A DNA stretch of 64,000 nucleotides from NCBI RefSeq assembly GCF_004571075.1, contig NZ_SPQP01000010.1, forward strand, positions 43,838 to 107,837, in the 5' to 3' direction. Below are positions 28,747-35,538 of this stretch, in pieces. The notes beneath the pieces were generated by a model that made no database searches, was not told where the DNA came from, and worked only from the letters and a program-made list of their open reading frames with translations. Positions within the stretch are counted from its first letter, which is position 1. Each line of letters opens with the position of its first letter. The DNA is from Blastococcus sp. TF02A-35. GTDB taxonomy: Bacteria > Actinomycetota > Actinomycetes > Mycobacteriales > Geodermatophilaceae. The translations under genes were made by a program, and so were the position numbers.

Positions 28747-29178
28747 TCAGCTCTCGACGCGCTTCTTGAGCTCCTTGAGCGCGGTGTCCAGGATGACCTT
28801 CTCCGCCTTGCGCTTGATCATCCCGAGCATGGGGATCGAGAGGTCGATGGTGATCGAGTAGGTCACCTCGGTGCGCCCGTCGCGCTCGTCAAGGGTGTAG
28901 GAGCCCTCCTGGCGCCGCTGCATCTGGCCCTTCACCAGGGTCCAGGACACCCGGTGGTCGCCGTCCCACGTGTACTCGAGGACGTAGTCGTCCTTGACCG
29001 CGCCGGCGTCCAGGACGAAGTGGACCCGACGGGCGCGTCCGTCGTCCCCGGTCTCGAGCACCTCCACCTGCTTGGCGGCGGCGACCCACTGCGGGTAGGC
29101 GGGGAAGTCGGCGATGACGGCCATGACCTGGGCCGCAGGCGCCTCGACGACGATCGACTGGGTGGACTGGTCGGCCAT
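28747..29178 (-). CDS. SRPBCC (polyketide cyclase/START-like) protein, Rv2185c-type
   Basis: 143-residue hydrophobic-ligand-binding fold: STQSIVVEAPAAQVMAVIAD, FPAYPQWVAAAKQVEVL, then a beta-sheet (RARRVHFVLDAG, DYVLEYTWDGDHRVSWTL) and a long C-terminal amphipathic helix (KAEKVILDTALKELKKRVE). Length and place match Rv2185c (TB16.3). ATG with TAGCCT six bases upstream indicates a leaderless transcript that continues into the ArsA-like, small Cys and glucokinase genes. Divergent from fadD15; a lipid-binding role fits but is inferred. Confidence 0.88.
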   Translation of the reverse strand: MADQSTQSIVVEAPAAQVMAVIADFPAYPQWVAAAKQVEVLETGDDGRARRVHFVLDAGAVKDDYVLEYTWDGDHRVSWTLVKGQMQRRQEGSYTLDERDGRTEVTYSITIDLSIPMLGMIKRKAEKVILDTALKELKKRVES

Positions 29179-29184
29179 GGCAGC

Positions 29185-29190
29185 AGGCTA
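29185..29190 (-). promoter_or_regulatory. -10 element of the SRPBCC-ArsA-glk operon
   Basis: Minus-strand TAGCCT ends six bases before the ATG of the SRPBCC gene. The same 8-mer CTAGCGGC recurs inverted at 29252-29259 beside the opposite promoter. Confidence 0.45.
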
Positions 29191-29232
29191 GCGGCTCGCG
29201 GCCCACCAGGGAGTCCTGAGTGTGATCCTCGG

Positions 29233-29262
29233 CTACTGCCCAGTAGGAGAAGCCGCTAGATT
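29233..29262 (+). promoter_or_regulatory. fadD15 promoter region with inverted repeat
   Basis: CTACTG-CC-CAGTAG (29233-29246) is a perfect inverted repeat; TAGATT (29257-29262) follows and could serve as the -10 for fadD15, whose GTG lies 71 bases on. The repeat sits where a repressor would block the -35. Inference only. Confidence 0.4.
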
Positions 29263-29333
29263 GACGCCGACGACCCCGTGCCGGGGCCACGGGCGACGGC
29301 GCCACGTGGCGGACGGGGAAGAGAGGACCCAGC

Positions 29334-31127
29334 GTGCGCGAGTTCAGCGTTCCCGTCCGGACCGAGGTCGCCCCCGACGCGGCCCTCACCGACATGATCT
29401 TCACGAATGCCCGGCAGTACGGCTCCGAGGTGGGGCTCCGGCGCCGCGTCGACGGCCAGTGGCGCGACGTGACCTGGCAGGAGTTCCTCGACCAGGTCAC
29501 CGGCGTCGCCAAGGGGCTGGTCGCCGCCGGCGTGGCCGCGGGCGACCGCGTGGGCCTGCAGGCGAAGACCCGCTACGAGTGGACGGTCTTCGACTACGCC
29601 ATCTGGACCGCCGGCGCGGTCGTCGTCCCGATCTACGAGACCTCCAGCGCCGACCAGGTCGCCTGGATCCTCTCCGACTCCGGCGCCACCGCCATCGTCG
29701 TGGAGCGCGAGGAGCACGCCACCGCCGTGGACTCCGTCCGCGACCAGGCGCCGGAGCTGCGGTCGGTCTACGTCATCGAGGACGACGCGGTCGGCACCCT
29801 CACCCAGGCCGGGCGCGACGTGCCCGACAGCGAGCTCGAGGCGCGCCGCAAGACGCTGGGCGCCGAGAGCCTGGCGACGCTGATCTACACCAGCGGCACC
29901 ACGGGCCGGCCCAAGGGCTGCGAGCTCACCCACGGCAACTTCCTCTTCGAGATCGACAACGGCATCACGCTGCTCGACCGCTTCATGGGCGTGCAGGGCT
30001 CGCTGCTGCTGTTCATCCCCCTCGCGCACGTCCTCGCCCGCGTCCTGCAGGTCGGGGCCATCAAGAACCGCACGGTCATCGGGCACACCCCCGACGTCAA
30101 GAACCTGGTCGAGGACCTCGGCGAGTTCAAGCCGACCTTCGTCCTGGCCGTGCCGCGCGTGTTCGAGAAGGTCTTCAACTCCGCCAAGGCCAAGGCCGAG
30201 GGCGACGGCAAGGGCAAGATCTTCGACAAGGCCGCCCAGGTGGCCATCGACTGGTCGCGCGCCCAGGACAACGGCGGTGCCGGGCTCGGCCTCAAGGTCC
30301 AGCACGCGCTGTTCGACAAGCTCGTCTACGGCAAGCTGCGCGCCGCGCTGGGCGGCCGCTGCCTCGGCGCCATCTCCGGCGGTGCGCCGCTGGGCGAGCG
30401 CCTGGGCCACTTCTTCCGCGGCATCGGCGTCACCGTCTTCGAGGGCTACGGCCTCACCGAGACGACGGCGGCGGCCTCGGTCAACCACGACGCGGCCCTG
30501 AAGATCGGCACCGTCGGCCAGCCCCTGCCCGGCGTCTCCTTCGCCGTGGCCGACGACGGCGAGCTGCTGATCCGCGGCGGCATCGTGATGCGCGGCTACT
30601 GGAAGAACGAGGACGCCACCAAGGAGGCGATCGACGCCGACGGCTGGTTCCACACCGGTGACCTCGGCGAGATCGACAACGAGGGCTTCGTCAAGATCAC
30701 CGGCCGCAAGAAGGAGATCCTGGTGACCGCCGGCGGCAAGAACGTCGCCCCGGCCGTGCTCGAGGACCGGATCCGCGCCCACCGCCTCGTCAGCCAGTGC
30801 ATCGTCGTCGGCGACCAGCGCCCGTTCATCGCGGCGCTGATCACCCTCGACGAGGAGGCCCTGCCGCAGTGGCTGCAGTCCAAGGGCAAGGACGCCGGCC
30901 TGACCGCCGACCAGCTGCGCGAGGACCCCGAGGTGCTGGCCGAGATCGAGGCAGCCGTCAAGGACGCCAACAAGGCGGTGTCCCAGGCCGAGGCCATCAA
31001 GAAGTGGACGGTGCTGGCCACCGACTTCACCGAGGACAACGGGATGCTGACGCCGAGCCTGAAGCTCAAGCGGAACGTCGTCCTCAAGGAGTTCGGCTCC
31101 GAGGTGGACGCGCTCTACACCCGCTGA
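29334..31127 (+). CDS. fadD15: long-chain fatty acid-CoA ligase (FadD15-like)
   Basis: ATP-dependent fatty acyl activation to acyl-CoA. The 597-residue AMP-forming synthetase has the P-loop-like YTSGTTGRPKGCE near 184-196, FIPLAHVLAR, the GYGLTETTAAASVN region, GWFHTGDLG, GRKKEILVTAGGKN and the C-terminal catalytic-lysine region LKLKRNVVLKEF. Length and order match Rv2187. GTG start follows GAAGAGGA. Divergent from the SRPBCC gene and ended by a strong hairpin shared with the mannosyltransferase gene. Confidence 0.95.
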   Translation: MREFSVPVRTEVAPDAALTDMIFTNARQYGSEVGLRRRVDGQWRDVTWQEFLDQVTGVAKGLVAAGVAAGDRVGLQAKTRYEWTVFDYAIWTAGAVVVPIYETSSADQVAWILSDSGATAIVVEREEHATAVDSVRDQAPELRSVYVIEDDAVGTLTQAGRDVPDSELEARRKTLGAESLATLIYTSGTTGRPKGCELTHGNFLFEIDNGITLLDRFMGVQGSLLLFIPLAHVLARVLQVGAIKNRTVIGHTPDVKNLVEDLGEFKPTFVLAVPRVFEKVFNSAKAKAEGDGKGKIFDKAAQVAIDWSRAQDNGGAGLGLKVQHALFDKLVYGKLRAALGGRCLGAISGGAPLGERLGHFFRGIGVTVFEGYGLTETTAAASVNHDAALKIGTVGQPLPGVSFAVADDGELLIRGGIVMRGYWKNEDATKEAIDADGWFHTGDLGEIDNEGFVKITGRKKEILVTAGGKNVAPAVLEDRIRAHRLVSQCIVVGDQRPFIAALITLDEEALPQWLQSKGKDAGLTADQLREDPEVLAEIEAAVKDANKAVSQAEAIKKWTVLATDFTEDNGMLTPSLKLKRNVVLKEFGSEVDALYTR

Positions 31128-31140
31128 GCCACCGTCACCG

Positions 31141-31173
31141 AGCCCCCGTCCCGCGACCCGCGGGGCGGGGGCT
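31141..31173. terminator. bidirectional hairpin terminator
   Basis: Stem of 15 pairs (one G-T wobble) AGCCCCCGTCCCGCG / CGCGGGGCGGGGGCT, three-base loop, between convergent fadD15 and the mannosyltransferase gene, touching the latter's stop. Confidence 0.8.
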
Positions 31174-32303
31174 CAGTGCTTCCCGGGCCGCAGCAGCGCG
31201 GCGAACGTCTCGGCGATGGTCGTCCAGGACCAGCGCTCCTCCACCCAGGCGCGGCCGGCGGCCCCCATGGCCCGGGCGCGCGCCGGGTCGTCCAGCAGCC
31301 CCGACAGCGCCCTCGCCACCGCGTCGGGCGACCGGGGGTCGACCACGTGGCCGGTCACGCCGTCCCGGACCGCCTCGGGCGCACCGCCGGAGGTCCCGGC
31401 GACCACCGGGCGACCGCAGGCCGCCGCCTCGAGGAAGACCATGCCGAGTCCCTCGACGTCCAGGCCGCCGCGGCGGGTGCGGCACGGCATGGCGAACACG
31501 TCGCCCGCGGCGTAGTGCGCCGGCAGCTCGTCGTGCCCGACGGGCCCGGTGAGCACCACCGACTCCCTCAGCCCGCGGGCTGCGACGGCACGGCGGAGCT
31601 TCGGCTCGTCCGGCCCGCCCCCGACGAGGAGGAGCCGCGCCCGCGGGTGGCGGGCGAGCACCCGCGGCCAGGCCTCCACCAGCACGTCCTGGCCCTTGCG
31701 GGCGACCAGCCGGGAGACGCAGACGACGACGGGCGCATCCCCCAGACCCCAGCGCGCCCGCACCGCGGAGCCGTCGACCGCCGGCGTGAACCTGTCGACG
31801 TCCACCCCGGGTGAGAGCTGGGCCAGCCGGGTGCGGCCCGCCAAGGACGGCGCGAGGCGCCGGTGGGTGTACTCGCTGATGTAGGTGAGCACGTCGAGGC
31901 CGCCCGCGATCCGCTGCATCACCTGACGGCTCCCCGGCAGCGCGACCCAGCCCGTCTCGTGGCCGTGCGTCGCCCCGACCAGGTGCCGCACACCCGCCGC
32001 GCGCAGCGCGGGTGCGAGCAGGCCCAGGGGTGCCGCGGCGCCGAAGAACGCGGTGTCGCAGCCGTGGCTGCCCACCAGCTCGACGGCCGCACTCGCGGTG
32101 GCGCGGGTCGGCAGCAGCATGCCCGTGGGCCGGCGGACGACCGGGTACGGGAGCGCGGCGTCGTGCTCGGCGGAGCCGGGCGAGTCCGACGCCAGCACCA
32201 CCAGGGACTCCGGCGGGCGGCGCTCCAGGAGCGCCGCCACGAAGGTCTGGATGCCGCCCTGGCGGGGCGGGAAGTCGTTGGTGACGACCAGCGTGCGACT
32301 CAC
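31173..32303 (-). CDS. pimB: GT4 glycosyltransferase, PimB-like
   Basis: Probable GDP-mannose-dependent mannosyltransferase of phosphatidylinositol mannoside synthesis, peripheral on the inner membrane face. 376 residues in two Rossmann domains: DFPPRQGGIQTFVAALLERR at the N-terminus, GATHGHETGW, then the C-terminal VVCVSRLVARKGQDVLVEAW, GGGPDEPKLR and the EX7E motif in EGLGMVFLEAAACG. Order beside fadD15 matches Rv2188c (PimB). GTG start overlaps the M48 protease stop (GTGA). Acceptor specificity is inferred from synteny. Confidence 0.88.
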   Translation of the reverse strand: MSRTLVVTNDFPPRQGGIQTFVAALLERRPPESLVVLASDSPGSAEHDAALPYPVVRRPTGMLLPTRATASAAVELVGSHGCDTAFFGAAAPLGLLAPALRAAGVRHLVGATHGHETGWVALPGSRQVMQRIAGGLDVLTYISEYTHRRLAPSLAGRTRLAQLSPGVDVDRFTPAVDGSAVRARWGLGDAPVVVCVSRLVARKGQDVLVEAWPRVLARHPRARLLLVGGGPDEPKLRRAVAARGLRESVVLTGPVGHDELPAHYAAGDVFAMPCRTRRGGLDVEGLGMVFLEAAACGRPVVAGTSGGAPEAVRDGVTGHVVDPRSPDAVARALSGLLDDPARARAMGAAGRAWVEERWSWTTIAETFAALLRPGKH

Positions 32304-33583
32304 CGGGCCTCCTCCAGGCGCTGCCAGTCCTCGGCCATCGCGATCCGCTGGGCGACGGTGGGGTGGCTGCCGAAGAACCAGTGCCACGCTGCGGGCGGGT
32401 CGGGGTCGCCCAGGTTGGTGCCGGCCAGCCGTCGCTGCATCGCGACGAAGGCGTCGGGGTCCCGCGTCAGGTCGAGCGCGTGCAGGTCGGCCCGCTCCTC
32501 GATCTGCCGGGACACGAGGTTCTGCACCGGGGTGCCGACCAGGCCGCCGAGGGAGACGAGCAGCAGCACCAGCGGCACGACCTTCGGGTCACCGGGCGAC
32601 TCGGCCCCGGCCCGGCGCAGCAGCGGCGCCCAGGACAGCAGCCAGCCCGCCAGCGCGGTCGCCGCGCCGGCGCCCAGCGCGCCCATCAGCGTGCCGGTCA
32701 GGACGTCGTCGGTGGCCACGTGGCCGAGCTCGTGGGCGACGATCGACTCGATCTCGGCATCGGGCAGCCGGTCGAGGACCGTGTCGTAGACGACGATCCG
32801 CCGGGTGGAGCCGAAGCCGGACACGTAGGCGTTGAGCGCGGTGGTGCGCCGTGAGGCGTCGGAGACCAGCACGTCCTGGACCGGGGTGCCGTTCTCCTCG
32901 GCCAGCTCGAGCAGGTCCGACCGCAGGGCGCCCGCCGGCAGCGGCTCGAAGCGGTTGAACGCCGGCTCGATCACGACCGGGTAGAGGAACGAGCCCACGA
33001 CGACCAGGACGACGGCGGCGCCCCCGGCCCACCCCCACCAGGTGCGGGGGGCGCGCCGGACCAGCCAGAGCACGGCCAGCACGACCAAAGCCGTCAGCGC
33101 GGCGCTGATCGCCACGGAGACCAGCACGTCGCGCAGCCACAGCCACCAGCTGCGGGTGGACAGCCCGTACCGGTGGCGCACGCTCTCGGCGTAGGCCGAC
33201 ACCGGCAGGGTCACCAGACGTCCGAGGAGGAGCAGCGCCGGGACGCCGAGGAGGACCTGGGCCCACCAGCGGCCCCCCACGCGGGCACCGGCGGCCCGCA
33301 CCAGCCGGCCGCCGAGGGGCGTCAGTCCGAGCAGCGCGGAGACGGCCAGCCCGAGCACCAGGGAGAGCAGCGACGCCGGCCGCAGTGCCGCGGCGAAGGC
33401 CTCGGCGCGGTCCAGCTGGTCGGCGGACAGGCCCGCCGTCGGGTCCAGGGCGGCGTGGCCGCCGGGCGGCTCCGGGAGCACGTCCCACGGGGTGCTGAGG
33501 GCGACGACGACCAGGGCGGCGACGCCGAGCAGGGCCGCCACCACGAGTGCGGCACGGGCAGCTGGCCGATCTCCCGCGCTCAC
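32300..33583 (-). CDS. M48 family zinc metalloprotease (Ste24/HtpX-like)
   Basis: Integral membrane protease, 427 residues. Several hydrophobic segments flank the active site HELGH at 284-288 (zinc His pair and catalytic Glu); a second-site Glu is expected in RQIEERADLHALDLT. Conserved FSRRIVVYDT-like strand is seen as STRRIVVYDTVLD. C-terminal SHPTVAQRIAMAEDW is typical of CaaX-type M48 proteases. GTG start; co-translated with the mannosyltransferase. Likely membrane-protein quality control or prenyl-peptide processing; substrate unknown. Confidence 0.9.
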   Translation of the reverse strand: MSAGDRPAARAALVVAALLGVAALVVVALSTPWDVLPEPPGGHAALDPTAGLSADQLDRAEAFAAALRPASLLSLVLGLAVSALLGLTPLGGRLVRAAGARVGGRWWAQVLLGVPALLLLGRLVTLPVSAYAESVRHRYGLSTRSWWLWLRDVLVSVAISAALTALVVLAVLWLVRRAPRTWWGWAGGAAVVLVVVGSFLYPVVIEPAFNRFEPLPAGALRSDLLELAEENGTPVQDVLVSDASRRTTALNAYVSGFGSTRRIVVYDTVLDRLPDAEIESIVAHELGHVATDDVLTGTLMGALGAGAATALAGWLLSWAPLLRRAGAESPGDPKVVPLVLLLVSLGGLVGTPVQNLVSRQIEERADLHALDLTRDPDAFVAMQRRLAGTNLGDPDPPAAWHWFFGSHPTVAQRIAMAEDWQRLEEAR

Positions 33584-33627
33584 CCGGCGATCCTAGAAGG
33601 CGGCGGGACGGCGCCCCCGCCGACGAC

Positions 33628-33663
33628 GGAGGCCGGCGGCCCCAGGTGGGGCCGCCGGCCTCC
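33628..33663 (-). terminator. hairpin terminator of the NlpC/P60 gene
   Basis: Perfect 16-bp stem GGAGGCCGGCGGCCCC / GGGGCCGCCGGCCTCC with loop AGGT, 17 bases after the hydrolase stop on the minus strand and before the M48 gene start. Confidence 0.85.
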
Positions 33664-33680
33664 GGCAGTGCGGACGGCTG

Positions 33681-34763
33681 TCAGCCGGCGATGCGACGGG
33701 CGCTGTTGTAGCCGCCCATCGAGTCCAGGCTCGCCACCTTCACCGGCTGGCTCGACGTCGAGGCGTGCACCATCTGGCCGTTGCCGATGTACATGCCCAC
33801 GTGGCTGACCGGGCTGTAGAAGAACACCAGGTCGCCGGGCTGCAGCTCGCTCCGGGACACCGGCGTGCCCATCTGCGACTGCGACCGGCTGGAGTGCGGG
33901 AGGCTGACCCCGGCGGCCGCGTAGGCGTAGGACGTCAGGCCCGAGCAGTCGAAGGCGTCCGGCCCACCGGCGCCCCAGACGTAGCGGTCACCCACCTGGG
34001 CCAGCGCGGTGTCGACGGCCTTCTGCGCCGCGGCGCTCGAGGCGACGACCCCGCTGGGCGCGGCGACGGCGTCGCCGCCGTGCGCCCGGTCGACCTCGGC
34101 CCGCTGCGGAGCGGCCAGGGCGTCGTACTGGCGCTGGTAGTCGGCGATCTTCGACTCGAGGTCCCGCTGCGCGGCGCTGATCTCCTCCACCTTGCGCTGC
34201 GCCTCAGCGGCCTCGCGCTCGGCGGACTCGCGCGAGCGCTCGGCGTCCTCGGCCGCGCTGGAGACCTCGGCCAGCACCTCGTTGGTGTGGCCGGCGATCG
34301 CGTCCAGCGTGCCCAGCTGGGAGACCAGCTGGTCGGCGGAGTCGCTGGTCAGCAGCACGTCGAGGCGGGAGGTCTTGCTGCCGGTGTAGGCGCTCCGGGC
34401 CAGCTGGCGGATCTGCCCGTCGAGCCCGTCCAGGCGGCGCTCGGCCTCGTCCGCGGCCTCGTCGGCAGCGCGGGCGGCGTCCTGGTGCCCGGCGAGGACG
34501 ACGCGCGCCTCGTTGAGCTGCTCGGAGACGACCTCCAGCTGGTGGCTGGCCTCCGCGACGCGGGCGGCGGCCTGGTCGGCGGTCGTCGCGTCGCCGGGGA
34601 CGGCGGACGCGGTGCCGGGGAGGACGGTGAAGGTCAGGGCGGCGGTGGCGCCGACCAGCAGGCTCGTGCGCAGCGGCCCGAAGCGGCGTCCACGAGCGGA
34701 GCCGGCCAGGCGATCGGTATGGAGCTGTCCACGGGCGTGCGTCAGTGCGTGAGGGGTCGCCAC
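33681..34763 (-). CDS. secreted NlpC/P60 peptidoglycan endopeptidase (Rv2190c-like)
   Basis: Cleaves within peptidoglycan stem peptides outside the membrane. 360 residues: Arg-rich N-terminus and signal peptide (LLVGATAALTFTVLPGTASA, cleavage near 53), long coiled coil about 60-230, then the NlpC/P60 domain with catalytic Cys273 in DAFDCSGL, PGDLVFFYSPVSHVGMYIG (His) and the third polar residue in HASTSS. Order matches Rv2190c. GTG start. Preceded by a c-di-AMP riboswitch and its own promoter, so wall cutting is under cyclic di-AMP control. Confidence 0.93.
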   Translation of the reverse strand: MATPHALTHARGQLHTDRLAGSARGRRFGPLRTSLLVGATAALTFTVLPGTASAVPGDATTADQAAARVAEASHQLEVVSEQLNEARVVLAGHQDAARAADEAADEAERRLDGLDGQIRQLARSAYTGSKTSRLDVLLTSDSADQLVSQLGTLDAIAGHTNEVLAEVSSAAEDAERSRESAEREAAEAQRKVEEISAAQRDLESKIADYQRQYDALAAPQRAEVDRAHGGDAVAAPSGVVASSAAAQKAVDTALAQVGDRYVWGAGGPDAFDCSGLTSYAYAAAGVSLPHSSRSQSQMGTPVSRSELQPGDLVFFYSPVSHVGMYIGNGQMVHASTSSQPVKVASLDSMGGYNSARRIAG

Positions 34764-34793
34764 GAGCGGCGGCTCTCCGTTTCTTCCTCTGCG

Positions 34794-34949
34794 ACCGCCT
34801 ACCGAGTTAGCTGACGGGTTCGGGCTGGGAAGACTGGCCCTATCCCCCGGACCGGCGAGCCGGCCGCGGGAGAACTCACCCCAGAACTGCGGTGGGTCCC
34901 CGGTTCACCTCGGGCGCCGGTGCTGCGCGCCGTCTGGCGATTAGGCGGT
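34794..34949 (-). promoter_or_regulatory. c-di-AMP riboswitch (ydaO/yuaA type)
   Basis: On the minus strand the conserved ydaO blocks appear in order: ACCGCCTAATCGCC, then GGGGACCCA, TTCTGGGGTGAG, GGATAGGG, and CCCGAACCCGTCAGCTAAC ending in TAGGCGGT. The first and last 8-mers (ACCGCCTA at 34942-34949, TAGGCGGT at 34794-34801) pair perfectly as P1. It lies 30 bases before the start of a cell-wall hydrolase gene, the classical target in actinobacteria. In known members ligand binding turns expression off, so high c-di-AMP should lower hydrolase synthesis. Confidence 0.94.
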
Positions 34950-35003
34950 GCCCGGTCGAGGCCATCCCTCTGCGGATGACGACCGCCCGACCGAACGGCG
35001 ACG

Positions 35004-35032
35004 ACCCTACGACCGTGATGCGACCGTGACAA
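35004..35032 (-). promoter_or_regulatory. promoter of the riboswitch-NlpC/P60 transcript
   Basis: Minus strand: TTGTCA (35027-35032), 17-base spacer, TAGGGT (35004-35009), the best -35/-10 pair in the window. Start would be near 34997, giving a leader of about 235 bases that contains the whole c-di-AMP aptamer. Confidence 0.75.
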
Positions 35033-35143
35033 ACCGGGGCTGCAGATACCCGTGTGACGGGCGCCCGCGTGTCGCACCGTTCCTGCGCCGTGGTAGGGCC
35101 GCTCGGGTGTAGGGGTCGCGGCCCCCTCCGGCGGGGGCTGCGG

Positions 35144-35455
35144 TCAGCCGATCCGGCGGCCGCGGGGACCCTCGTCGGCGCCGTCCCGGTGCCGCAGCGG
35201 CGGCACCAGACCGCCCTCGGCCAGCGCGCGGACCGCCCGCCGCTCCACGTCGTCGAACTCCACGACGACGCCGGGCGGGGGGACGACGACGTCCTCCGCC
35301 GCGACCTCCGCGGGGCCGGTGCGGGGCCGCCCCGTCATCGGGACGACCACCGGGTCCACGCCCTGCCAGCCGGGAGGGGCACCGAGCAGGACGGTGACCA
35401 CGCAGTCGGCGCAGCCGGTACCGCGGGCGGTGCAGGTGTCGCAGTCGATGAGCAT
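35144..35455 (-). CDS. conserved hypothetical protein with N-terminal CxxC pairs
   Basis: 103 residues beginning MLIDCDTCTARGTGCADC: four cysteines at 5, 8, 15 and 18 in two CxxC pairs, suited to a zinc or iron-sulfur site, then VTVLLGAPP and an Asp/Val-rich middle (VVVEFDDVERRAVRALAEGG) with a disordered tail. It stands between two peptidoglycan hydrolase genes on the same strand; GGAGAAG lies before the ATG. I do not recognise a function. Confidence 0.75.
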   Translation of the reverse strand: MLIDCDTCTARGTGCADCVVTVLLGAPPGWQGVDPVVVPMTGRPRTGPAEVAAEDVVVPPPGVVVEFDDVERRAVRALAEGGLVPPLRHRDGADEGPRGRRIG

Positions 35456-35538
35456 CGCTTCTTCTCCTCCGTGAGTCGTCCCGCACGCTAGGAGGAGGCA
35501 CCGACAATTCCGTCCCCGCGCCGTCCGGAGGACCGGGG

